Positions 1-9,586 of a DNA stretch of 64,000 bases are shown here, in pieces. Position numbers and translations under genes: made by a program. Under the pieces are notes generated by a model. It saw nothing but the letters and a program-made list of their open reading frames with translations. It was not told where the DNA came from and ran no database searches. How positions within the stretch are numbered: the stretch's first letter is position 1; every line of letters begins with the position of its first letter. Source of the stretch: Blastomyces gilchristii SLH14081 (taxonomy: Eukaryota; Ascomycota; Eurotiomycetes; Onygenales; Ajellomycetaceae); assembly GCF_000003855.2 (NCBI RefSeq), contig NW_003101682.1:5708828-5772827 (forward strand). The letters run 5' to 3'.

Positions 1-657
1 CACTGCATATCCACTCAAATCCGCCCGCAGCATCCTATTCCCCTCATTCCTATAGACTCATGAAGGCACGTAAAGCCAACAAAACAAGCGAAAATGAAAA
101 ATGAAAAATCTCTTGTTTTGCCTCATGAACCCCAGACATAATGAAAGAGGAAAAAAATAATGCAAAAAACAGACAGCCTCGCCATCCCTCTTCGCCCCAC
201 CCACCCATGGCCCATTATTTTTTCGCTGTTTCCTATAGCTCCCTTCCAAACAAAAATAAATCACAATAACCACCCAACCAGACCAGAATAGATAGATATG
301 TCTCATCATGGGTAATGGAAAAAAAAAAAAAGGGATATACCTAGACCTTCACGTCGATGCTTCTTATGGTATCCGTCTCAACCGCGTAATCCCTTCATGT
401 GCACTCTGATTCTCCCAGTCTAATCCAACCTAAAGCCTACATATATGCTCGTGGAAGAAACAATGAGAAAAAGCAAAGGAAGAAAAAAAAAAAAAAAAAA
501 AAAAAAAAAAGCACTACCGCTATTGTGTTTCCTGCCCGCAGTCCCGAAACTGAAGCGTTGTCGTCGGCTCCATCCCCCTTCCTTTTCACATCAAACCTCA
601 ACGTTTGCGAAATCCAAGACCTATTAAATTCCAAGCACCCATATTCAGCATTTATAT
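1..657. other. Intergenic, no gene seen
   Basis: I see no coding signal here. The stretch holds an A run of about 12 near 311 and an uninterrupted run of 28 A at 483-510. Short reading frames over the A run translate to poly-lysine or poly-phenylalanine and are artefacts. The right part is probably the 3' flank of the acetyltransferase gene that ends at 658. Confidence 0.6.
483..510. repeat. A(28) homopolymer run
   Basis: An uninterrupted run of 28 A. It is one of four runs of 28-32 A/T in the gene compartment; the others are at 8299-8326, 13940-13971 and 15702-15732. Confidence 0.95.
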
Positions 658-1750
658 TTATTTATAAGAAGTAGGAACTGACGTGGTAGATAGAGATACG
701 GCACTACATACCATGCTATACCACCCTCCACCACCAAACGTACAATCACTCAAACCCCGATTCTCAAATCCTAGACTTGTATAAAACGGTATCAAATGGT
801 CGTGAGCCAGGAGCGCAATCCGATTCGCAATTGCGGCATCCTTTATGCGCTGGATATATGCTTTCAACAGCGTGGAGCCGAGCCGCTTCCCCTGGTGCTC
901 TGGGAGGACGGCGAGGGAGTGCACTGCGATCGTCGAGCCTTGGTCCTGGTGGCCCAGTGGCTCGGAGCCGTTACAGCTCTCTAGTGTAGATGATGACTTG
1001 TCTCGCCAGTTAGGAGGGATGCCCATGGCGGCGTCGGTTACGCACAGCGCTGGGGTTCTGGTGGCTAGGATGTGAGCGATTAACTGTGCTCTGGGTTTTG
1101 GTTTGCTTGGATCCTTTGGCGGGAGGTAGAATACTCCCAGTGAAAGTTCGGGGCATTTTGTTAAACGGTATTCGACCTGTAGAGTGTTGTGTGGGGTGGG
1201 TTTGAAATTAGCTCACTCGGAGGGAACCACAATGGAGGTAATTCCCCGTAATCAAAATAAACTGCGCAGAAATAAACTGGCTTACCTTCTCAGGTGAACA
1301 TCTCTCATTCTCCGGAAACGCCGCCTCAACAGCTAAGCAATCCTCCACATTTGACAAGGACAACAACTGGACAAATGGATGAAGCTGATCCAGCTCTGTT
1401 CGTTTTGTGGGTGGTGGCCGCCGAAAATACCAAGAATAATCTGCCACATCATCATGTTCTACTTCAACGAATTCGTCCTCTTCATCGTCGTCATCGTCAT
1501 CATCAGCATGGACTTCGTTGCCCACCGCTTCCAATTCATGAGCCATGAGTAGATCTGCCTGCGCTATTGCTGAGCGCTGAGCAATTCTGGACTGTTCGGT
1601 TAAGGGGGCACGCTGGAAGTTACGTTGGGTGGGCAGTGTCTCCATGGAAGAAAATGTGTCGCGCGACGGAGCGGAGAGTCCAGGGGAGATGTTGCTATCA
1701 ACCGCCGGCCCCACCGGTTGGTCTTTGACTGCTGTCCCGTTTTCCGTCAT
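658..1750 (-). CDS. GNAT N-acetyltransferase, AANAT/Paa1-like
   Basis: The predicted protein has 327 residues from two exons, 1750-1286 and 1176-658, joined in phase 0 across a 109-nt intron (gtaag...ctctacag). Exon 1 ends in the family's N-terminal block, LHPFVQLLSLSNVEDCLAVE then FPENERCSPEK. Exon 2 resumes with VEYRLTKCPELSLGVF, which is characteristic of arylalkylamine/polyamine acetyltransferases such as yeast Paa1. The acetyl-CoA binding motif A follows as VHSLAVLPEHQGKRLGSTLL, and the C-terminal motif is HLIPFYTSLGFENRG. The expected reaction is transfer of acetyl from acetyl-CoA to a primary amine; the substrate (polyamine or arylalkylamine) cannot be read from sequence. The first 100 residues are a poorly conserved extension with an acidic tract (DDDDDDDEEDEF, about residues 84-95). 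The 15 residues after WYSMV look non-conserved, so the true C-terminus may differ slightly. Confidence 0.85.
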
Positions 1751-3900
1751 GTTCGAATATTTCGACTGGAGGTAAGCTCAGGCGGGGAAATGTGAGCCGT
1801 TGGAGGATGACGAACGATTTGCGAGATTTCGGGCTTTGATAGACTATTGTCCCTTATCCCATATATCTAAGTCTGTCTTCGTACTCTTGTAATAAAATCC
1901 CTGCGAATCGACCAAATATCACAACAAGCGGTATCTGGGGAGAAGGAGAGAGGGCGATTGATCAGCAATTGTTCAGAATGATATTTAGCTCAAGAATTTA
2001 TAGAATGGAAGGTAGTATTTTTTTACTTCTCAGAAAAGGTCGGCCTAGTCAGAGCAGCAAAATGAAGCAAGGTGTAATTGCAATATTCCGAGAGAGAGTG
2101 AGAGAAGACCAGGTACTCGCATGCGAAAACTCTACCTTGATATGGCAGCAAGCTGACGGTGATGCCGTGCAGAAATCCAGTGGGCCAAGTTGTAGGGATG
2201 TGGTAGTTTGTCTCCTCCTTACTTTTTGAGCGATAAATGACGGCCTTGTTTTAATCTCCCGCAAAAGAGCGAATGTTAGAGTATGCGGGGAGAAAAGATC
2301 GTGGCTGTTGTGGTTTTGGCTGCGGTGGGTGAAAGAAAGAGAGGAGGAGGGAGGCAGCGGAAGAGAGGGGCGACGGGTCGGACTGCAAGCTTGTCCCCAG
2401 CTAGCAGTTGGGTTATCCGGGTAACTTCAATAGGGGTGGTGACAGGAGTGTTCTAATGATGGGCGTACTAGGTGGGAATGTTCGAGGATTTTCTCATGAG
2501 GTTGAAGAAAGCAGAAATGGTGCTTCCGCGATGGAGGAGGAAATTTGCAGATGGCGATTCATGAGGGAGTCGGTGTTCGCGGCCCGTGGGGTACTTTGGA
2601 GATACCCCACCCCGCAGCAACTGTTTGGTGAATTTCGAGGTCAAAGCTGAGTATTCCTGTGCCACTGAACTGCCCCTCCATGTGATAAAGAATATGGATG
2701 TTTCAGAAGACAAAAACGTATAGAAGAACTCCGTACTTAGGTTACTATGCCTACTATTGAATAAATCCTTAAGCATAGGGTTATGGATCCAAGCTCCTTC
2801 GCATTCCTATGTAGTGTAACTATATAACGTGATGAATAGGTCGATATCGCACACCGATAAAATTTCAGACCATGGGCTTTGTCCCCGCGCGGCAGGTTGT
2901 CACTGGTATATATTACCCATCTCGTTTCCTGTTCCCACTCAGTCCGCCAGTGTAGCGCATAAATATCATAGCTTTGCTGGGTGCGCCAGGCAGGTTCTCA
3001 CAAACAGGTTGTTCGGACAGAGCGTAGAGCAGCCATGATTACCTTTTTTCTCCCAGGAATACATGGAGTCTATTGAATTCTTCGAAAATTTCCCTATGGA
3101 AGGAAACATCTGATTAGCCTGCTCACGAAAACCTTGATGTACTCTACTCTCCGGCACCAAAATGCATGCTTGGAAACAACCAACGGAAATGCACCCTGCC
3201 AATCGCTGGTGGCCTGTTTCAGCTGTTGGCATGCGCTATTTTCCTATGCCAGAAACTGACAGAATTTTCGAATACGCTTAATCCTCCTATCCGAGCATCG
3301 ACGTTGCATGATCGCCACTCAAAAAGTCATCTTCTCCTGTCTCGGGGACTGCAATCGGACGAAGAAGTAAATGGATCGCAATTTCATTGGTGCGTGAGGA
3401 ATGAGAGAAGACGGCAAACATACCGTAGGCTGGTCTGGAGAGCTCGACCTGCGCGAGTCATGTATTATTGAAGCTCCAACCAACCACAATGAATGGATAG
3501 GATATCATCCCAAAATTCATGTAGATTCATTCCCGACTGGCCATGAGGATATAAAACCATATTCCCTGAAAGGTCAGACGCGCTAGCTGCCAGAATCTAA
3601 TTTAACGATGCGTTTAACGTCCGTCATCTTTTTCGACTGTGATCTCCAGAGCGCGTGGCGGGTTAAGGTGGTGTCTTGAATCAGATTGTATAACAGGCCT
3701 CCTAAAGAAAAGGGTTACAAAACAGATGTAAACGAACTCGACAGGTCACAAATAGGACCAACTCAAATATGGGGGACGGAAGTAGTTAGTGTTTGGCAGG
3801 ACAATTGCTCGCGTCAATCGTTCAACTTGCCGAAGCACCCCTGTAGAGGATATCAATCGCCTGGAATAGCTCATGCGACCGCCGGACCAAGGTTAGATAT
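1751..3900. other. Intergenic, no supported gene
   Basis: This begins with the upstream region of the acetyltransferase. Several reading frames of 60-100 codons exist on both strands, for example near 2408-2776, 2966-3232 and 3166-3586. None shows a recognisable motif or a consistent splice pattern, and I treat them as chance. A ctccgta near-match to the recurrent TACTCCGTA motif lies at 2729-2735. Confidence 0.5.
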
Positions 3901-4338
3901 TTAGGGCATTTCACCTGCATAAGAAGCGCCAGCAATCCAGAAGAGCACCATGAATTTCAGCGCGTAGGCGACATCGTCCGCTTTCCAAAGCTGGCTTGGC
4001 GTGTGTCCATCGGTAAGTGGCGTATGCATCGCGCGTTGTTCATCAGCGGGGTTGGCGGATGGTGCAAAGAACCACCAAACGAGGGTATGGTATGGAGCTT
4101 GCAGGATAAGTTTGGCGTTGAATCAGCGGCGCTGTGTCATTCTGCAGCTCTCATTTTTGTGCTAGGGTAACTCCTATCCTATTTAGCAAACGGGCTTGCC
4201 TCGAACCGGCGAATATGCAATGGACACCAGGCTATTAAGTTAGGCAGACACTTGCTACGCAGCTTGGAAGGCCAGCGAAGGCTCAGGAACAAACCACTCC
4301 ATTGCCTGCTCCATTGGAGTCTTGGAGCGGCTTTCCAT
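3901..4338 (-). CDS. Possible small unrecognised membrane protein gene
   Basis: A minus-strand frame open from about 4120 to the stop at 3901-3903 reads like real protein. It includes APYHTLVWWFFAPSANP, then a polar stretch with DEQRAMHTPLTDG, then a hydrophobic segment AYALKFMVLFWIAGASYAG before the end. It has no in-frame ATG and is closed upstream by a stop, so it would be a 3' exon. The sequence ctgcaag just before CTCCATACC could serve as acceptor. A candidate first exon starts at the ATG at 4336-4338 and reads MESRSKTPMEQAMEWFVPEP, but I could not join it to the 3' exon with a consensus donor in the right phase. The family is not recognised. It could instead be a chance open frame or a decayed gene. 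Confidence 0.3.
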
Positions 4339-4349
4339 GGAAGTACCAG

Positions 4350-4358
4350 TACTCCGTA
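4350..4358. repeat. TACTCCGTA motif, copy 1
   Basis: A perfect copy of a 9-mer that recurs five times in the gene compartment, counting both strands (the others are listed separately). All copies are outside the supported coding exons. Confidence 0.8.
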
Positions 4359-4421
4359 CTTCGTGGTTCGTTAATCAAGCGAACTGACAGACAGTGACAG
4401 TGCCAAGTAGATATATTTATA

Positions 4422-4430
4422 TACGGAGTA
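4422..4430. repeat. TACGGAGTA motif, copy 2
   Basis: In opposite orientation to copy 1 and 63 bp downstream of its end, so the pair forms an inverted arrangement upstream of DDI1. Confidence 0.8.
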
Positions 4431-4532
4431 ATGTGGGTGATTTGCGTAGAATCTGTCTAGAAAGCTGAGACGAGACGGAGAAGCAGCGGGGGTCTGCCCC
4501 TTAGTCATCCGTCTGATGCTCCTTAGAACTTC

Positions 4533-4590
4533 ATATTTCATTGATTTAAATCATACTTCTCTTTCAATTCCCCTCTGAGATCATTGTCTT
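4533..4590. repeat. LINE-derived fragment upstream of DDI1
   Basis: About 60 bp match the RNase H region of the LINE family in the repeat compartment (LINE-B near 23,892-23,952). The match includes an exact run of 29 bases, the middle of which reads GATTTAAATCATACTTCTCT. Flanking bases on both sides align with a few mismatches. The fragment keeps the less mutated LINE-B spelling; LINE-A has several C-to-T and G-to-A changes at the same place (near 22,080-22,135). It is probably a relic of an old insertion or a repair-captured fragment. Confidence 0.75.
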
Positions 4591-5029
4591 AGACATGGAC
4601 ACATTCCTCTCGGTCCTCTTCTTACATCTTCTTTGGCCTCAGGTCCTCTCCGATTGCTCTCCGCGTTAGGCATTCCGTTGTCTCTCTCCCGGCCTTTATT
4701 CAGAGCTGTCTGTCTTGCTCATCCTGCTACCCCAACGTCCCTCAGTTGTACCTGCGTCGACTGTGTTGGCCGCAACCTTGCCCGCCTCACTACTCACTAC
4801 AATTCTTCCGTTTCTTCTCGGACCGTCTTAAAACGTCTTCGCCCATTTTCCACATCCTGTCATTCAAGTATCTAATTTGTTTCCCACCTTGACGATTTGA
4901 CTAGCTGCCGGCCAACCTACTATTCATCTGATCCTCCTCCGACAGAACATCCCGCAACATCACAGCTTTGCTCGTTACGTCGAACAGCTTTATCGAACCC
5001 TTGGCCTGACAGGCCTCCTTCGTTCAACC

Positions 5030-6580
5030 ATGTGAGATTGCTTATGTTAATGCTAGGAGCGGAACTGGAATTTCAGCTGTTGTTGCTGCGACTAACATCT
5101 ACCAGGAGAATCTCGCTTTCCGTGGTCGCATCGGACATACAGGTCGACTCCGAATTTATCTCCCTCGATGTTGGCGATGACATGACCGTCGCAGATCTAA
5201 AGGCTGTCATCCAAAGCGATATAAACATACCTTCGTCGGCACTACGCCTCTTCTTCAATAACAAACTCCTAACAAGCGATTCCCAGACTTTAGCTCAAGC
5301 CGCGATTCGGGAGGGGGACATGCTTGCCATGCAGATCCAGACCCAGACACCACGGCCCCAGCAACAACAGCAACAGCAAAACAACGTACGTCGTCAAGCG
5401 GGAGGGAACGCATCTATACAAAATGCACTAGCCAGCAGGCAGGCGGAAATGCCGGATCCTGAGACGCTACGGCTGCATATGCTTGGGGACCCTAGAGTGC
5501 TGGAGGGAGTGAGAAGACAAAATCCAGCCCTAGCGGAGGTGGCTGACAATGCTCAGCGGTTCCGTGAGGTGTTACTTACGCAGCAACGGCAAGAAGCAGA
5601 GGCGTTGGCGGCGAGGGAGGCACGGATTGCGATGTTAAATTCGGATCCCTTTAATGTAGACGCGCAGAAGGAGATTGAAGAAATTATTCGTCAAAATGCG
5701 GTTATGGAGAATCTGCAAGCTGCGATGGAGCATACGCCAGAAGGTGAGTTGTAATCTTCGATTTGGTTTAATTCTCCCTTCCAGTGCTGTCGTTACATGC
5801 TCACGGTTTCTTCCAGCTTTTGGTCGAGTGACCATGTTGTACGTTCCTGTCGAAGTGAATGGCCACCGTGTTAAGGCCTTCGTGGACTCCGGCGCCCAAG
5901 TCACAATAATGTCGCCAGAGTGTGCGTCTGCATGCAATATCATGCGCTTAATTGACCGTCGGTACGGTGGTGTCGCGAAAGGCGTTGGGACAGCTGATAT
6001 TTTGGGACGAGTGCACTCCGCTCAGATCAAGATCGGGGATATATTCCTTTCCTGCTCATTCGCTGTGATGGATGGCAAACACATAGATCTCCTCATTGGG
6101 CTCGACATGCTTAAGCGACATCAAGCCTGCATTGATCTACAAGATAACGTCCTAAGGATCGCAGGGCAAACCGTGCCGTTCCTTAGCGAAGCAGAAATCC
6201 CCAAGCACGATGAACTCGAGGATGAGCCGCTAGTGCGTGGTCGAGATGGTGCCCTTGTTGGTGCCCGATCAGGTGCAGTCGCCAAACCGGCTGGCAAACC
6301 TTCGTCCTCTGCCTCGCCGTCCCAGATCAGGCCAGCAAATTCTCCCTCTCCATCTTCTTCCACACCAAGAATTAACATCCACCCTTCTCCCTCCGGGCCA
6401 TCATCCTCCAATAGCCCACACCTTCAACCTCCCGCTCAATCCTCCTCTGCACCGGCCTCGCCATGGCCCGCAGAGTCAATTTCCAAGATAACGGATCTTG
6501 GATTCACCCGGGAAGAAGCACTACAAGCTCTTGAAGCTGCTGGTGGTGATCTTGAAGGAGCCATAGGCTATCTTATTTAA
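5030..6580 (+). CDS. DDI1: Ddi1: UBL-retroviral-protease-like-UBA shuttle protein
   Basis: The predicted protein has 467 residues from exons 5030-5031, 5106-5743 and 5817-6580. Ddi1 carries ubiquitinated clients to the proteasome and acts as an aspartic protease on some of them. The N-terminal ubiquitin-like domain (about 1-78) starts [20 protein letters not shown]-rich linker and a helical region with [20 protein letters not shown] follow. The retroviral-protease-like domain begins [16 protein letters not shown] and has catalytic D237 in VDSGAQ, with the second hydrophobic block [12 protein letters not shown] Ser/Pro-rich linker leads to a C-terminal UBA domain (about 428-467, [20 protein letters not shown]). 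Intron 1 (gtgaga...gactaacatctaccag, 74 nt) splits the start codon AT|G; unspliced, the ATG at 5030 meets TGA at once. Intron 2 (gtgagt...cttccag, 73 nt) joins PE to AFGRV in phase 1. Domain order and catalytic motif are complete. Confidence 0.95.
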
Positions 6581-7688
6581 AAATCCACGAGGTTCCATTA
6601 CCCTGAATTTGTATTTAATATTGGACGGTTTTTCTATCAAGAGCCCTTCCTTCCGTGTTATCATGGTCAAAAATGACCTGGGTCTCCTTGACAAAGATAT
6701 CCTCGATCCCAGTTAGGACACGATACAAACCTATTCCATTCCCCCCATCCTGACGTTTCATGAATCGCCCCCATTCCCCAGGCTACACTTAATCCAATGC
6801 CGTCATGTCCATTACAGTTTCGCATAGCCAGATATATATACAGTTATACATAGCTTTCCCGTTTTCGATCCTTGCCTGTTTTTCCTTTCCTTTCCCTTAC
6901 TAACAATATTTTAACTACATTGATTATGAAGGAGTTTATTCATGCATGTGAATTAATCAACAGAGTGTCATGGCTGTTTATAAAATTCCTGAGGGGGCGG
7001 AGGGTGAAATTATGCTTAAATTCATGGGGGGGAATGTTTAAATTTACGCTTAATTATTTTCTTTTAACTCGCGAAAAGAAATGTGACTCACATACCTGCT
7101 CTGTCTGTAGGTATCCATCTCTTGCCCTTACGATTTGTCAAAGTGACTGTCTACTCTCCCTCTCTTCGGGGCAAGACAAAACCTTGAGAAACAGGGGAGA
7201 CTTATTTATTTGTACACGTACATTTTCTCCTGTTATTCAGCTTAAACGAGTGTGTAATTCGCATATTAAATACTAAATTATTAAACATTAAGCTATGCTA
7301 AAACTGCCAGCCGGATGGGTTCGTTGGTTACGTGTCATACATCAGACAGACATTATTAGACATCAAGTAGTTATCAGTCATAAAAAGACAGTCGGACGAG
7401 AGAACAGACATAGACCGACAAATATCTCCACGGCCCAGCAGAGGCAAGGAAATCCCGGAACAAATATTAATCCAACTATCCTTCTTCTTCTTGTTCTCTC
7501 ATCGCTGGGATATTTCATTTTCAACGCTCTCGCAATTCACCACATCCCCCTGTTCAGTGCCCCTCTTACTGACACGGGGAAAAAAGAAATTTGCAAGCGT
7601 CACCACCAGCCCAGCGCACGTTCGTTTTAAGGTAGGTAGTTTTGAGAGGATTGCGGCGGGAGTTATAATTTATAACCTGTTTTATTCC
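6581..7688. other. Convergent intergenic region
   Basis: This is the 3' flank shared by Ddi1 (plus) and the small membrane protein gene (minus). Open frames at 6872-7276, 7295-7630 and 7491-7847 have no recognisable motif and low-complexity composition. I see no gene. Confidence 0.5.
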
Positions 7689-8556
7689 TTAAGCTCGATA
7701 TCGTCGGAGCGTCTCTTTTTTATTGGCCTTGCGGAGCTGATGGCATGCTTCGCTGGCGGAGATGAGGAATATAACGTGAATGATTCTTTATTATTTCCCA
7801 ACCAAAAGGAGTCCCCGAGAGAAGGGGGGTCGGTTCGGTTATGTTAGCTACTATCTCAACACAGGACTGCTTTCCACAAGAATGTCTCTTCCATGTTCGT
7901 TCCTCTCAGCGGGGGAAGGAAGCGTTGATTGCGATTGCGATTGGGATCCCGTATGATAACTCACCCATTCATAAAGCAAAACGCAGCCGCAACGAACCGC
8001 CAGACCACAGCACTGGTTTCCGCTGAGTCCTTGCAGATAGAAGTCCGCCGGCCCTCTCCGCAATCGATCCAACTCGCGTCGGCGAACGGCGAGATGGCCA
8101 CGACAATCCCACCCGCCACGGCGTACAAACCCAGGATTAAATCGAGGGTGATGATGGCGGCGGGATGGATGTGGCCATTTCCGATAAGGAGGGTCAGGCT
8201 CAGTGCAATTAGAGTCCATAATGCTGAGATGGAGAGCTGTTTGGTTTATTGTTGTTGTGTTTTTCGATTTTTCGATTAGCATGGGTCAGGAAGTTGGCTT
8301 TTTTTTTTTTTTTTTTTTTTTTTTTTGGTCCTTAGATATCGCATGTGTATGATGGAAAAGGGAGGTGCCCGATATAGGTGCCCCGATTTTGCGTGTATTT
8401 TAAACATACAGAAGATATTCCAATCGCCTCAGAGAGCGGGCCCGTATCAGGAGAATATAGGATCCCAGTTGCCCATCCCAAGCCAACGGCACCCGTGATG
8501 GATATTAAAACGGCGAAAATGCGCAGACCCAGAAAGATGGTGCTTGATTTGACCAT
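7689..8556 (-). CDS. Small four-helix membrane protein, MARVEL-like
   Basis: The predicted protein has about 160 residues. Exon 1 (8556-8410) starts MVKSSTIFLGLRIFAVLISI and holds helix 1 (about 5-32). A gtatgt donor and an aaacag acceptor (intron 8409-8237, 173 nt) join in phase 0 to exon 2 (8236-7965). Exon 2 encodes helix 2 (LSISALWTLIALSLTLLIG), helix 3 (AAIITLDLILGLYAVAGG) and helix 4 (SAVVWRFVAAAFCFMNG). A loop with two cysteines (WIDCGEG, RTSICKD) lies between helices 3 and 4. Size, helix order and the loop resemble fungal MARVEL-type membrane proteins, but this is a family-level guess. The last exon is uncertain. My preferred join (acceptor tctccgccag, exon 7752-7689) adds a basic tail ending KKETLRRYRA. 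A shorter intron ending near 7866 would stop within a few residues instead. Intron 1 contains a run of 28 T. Confidence 0.65.
8299..8326. repeat. T(28) run inside an intron
   Basis: An uninterrupted run of 28 T on the plus strand. In the orientation of the membrane protein gene it is an A run inside intron 1. Confidence 0.95.
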
Positions 8557-9586
8557 GATTTGGTGCTCTTTGGCGCGTATGGGAGATTACCTCGCTTCCC
8601 GGTTCGTTTGTTCTCTGCAACGAGACACCAGAAGGACATGAACTCCTGGTGTCTTTTCTGGTTACCAAATCGACGCAGGAAGAAGTGTGAACAAAAGAGA
8701 TGGAGAAAATAACAATAATAATACCAAGAGCAGGAGGTCGACTGCACGTCAAGTTAAGAAGAGCTTCATTATACATCTATTTTTATATGTAATTATCTAA
8801 TATTGTATAACTGCTATGGTGATCAAGAAGATAGTTGAACCCCCTGAGGCATTTGCTGTGGTCACCGCATGATCTAGAGGTCGTCACATTGCAGCTAGAT
8901 TCTTAATATAAACCAACTATTGCCAACAACCTCAGATGTTGCTCCGCCATTAGAGCTCAAGCTAGCCTAAGCAGCATGAGGCATGCCGTCTGGGGGGGAT
9001 CGACAATAACAAGCTTAGGCTTGTTGCCAGGTAAGATCATAGCCACTTATTAAGATTTGTGGAGCGCTCGGAGGGGAAAGCAGATCGCGAGGCGCAGCGG
9101 CATGCTGCGCAGAGCTGGATGTTGACGTTGCCAGCGCACAGGGAAGGCATGTATGTGTGTCGGAAGAATGATTTGCGCGGCAGCGGGGAGCATTTTAGTT
9201 ACCATGTCACAAGGGTGGGAGAGCTTAAATTCTTGGCCCTTGGAAATAAATGCAGAGTGATAAAGCGTTGTTTATATTGTGTATTTTCTGCCAGAGCTGT
9301 ATTACGGAAGGTTTCTAATCCGTACGTACTTTTATGTCCGGCTCGTGCAGTAATAATAAATATCGCCGAAGCTGACGGAGCAGAGTGACTCGACGGACAA
9401 AATCCCGCTATTTGTAGGGATGAAGATCACATACATCCCAACCACACGATTGCCAACATCCCGATCAATAACGAGCATTATTAAATACGCGTATGTCACG
9501 ATATGATGGGTAACCGAACCCCCAACCCCCGACTCCGTACCCCCCCGGCCCCCACAGACACTGCCGTTCCCTTCTGTCCCAAGCTC
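8557..9586. other. Intergenic between two minus-strand genes
   Basis: The right part is the 3' flank of the transcription factor gene and the left part is the promoter side of the membrane protein gene. An open frame at 9059-9388 has no recognisable motif. A near copy of the recurrent motif (actccgta) lies at 9532-9539. No RNA gene is recognised. Confidence 0.5.

Larger units (their letters stand above)
4339..5029. other. Upstream region and 5' leader of DDI1
   Basis: This lies between the minus-strand candidate gene and Ddi1. It carries two TACGGAGTA/TACTCCGTA motifs and a LINE-derived fragment at about 4533-4590. From about 4600 on the sequence is pyrimidine-rich, as in a fungal 5' leader. 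The open frame at 4633-4875 starts at TTG, lacks any motif and is most likely leader sequence. Confidence 0.5.

Noticed and set aside
399..674. Open frames rich in Lys or Phe around the A(28) run
   Set aside because: The length comes from the homopolymer itself. No motif or splice context supports a gene.
4633..4875. 80-codon open frame upstream of DDI1
   Set aside because: It starts at TTG, has leader-like pyrimidine-rich composition and no motif, and lies in the probable DDI1 5' leader.
7851..8282. 143-codon minus-strand open frame
   Set aside because: It is a shadow of exon 2 of the membrane protein gene in another frame. The alternative frame gives clean hydrophobic helices joined by consensus splice sites.
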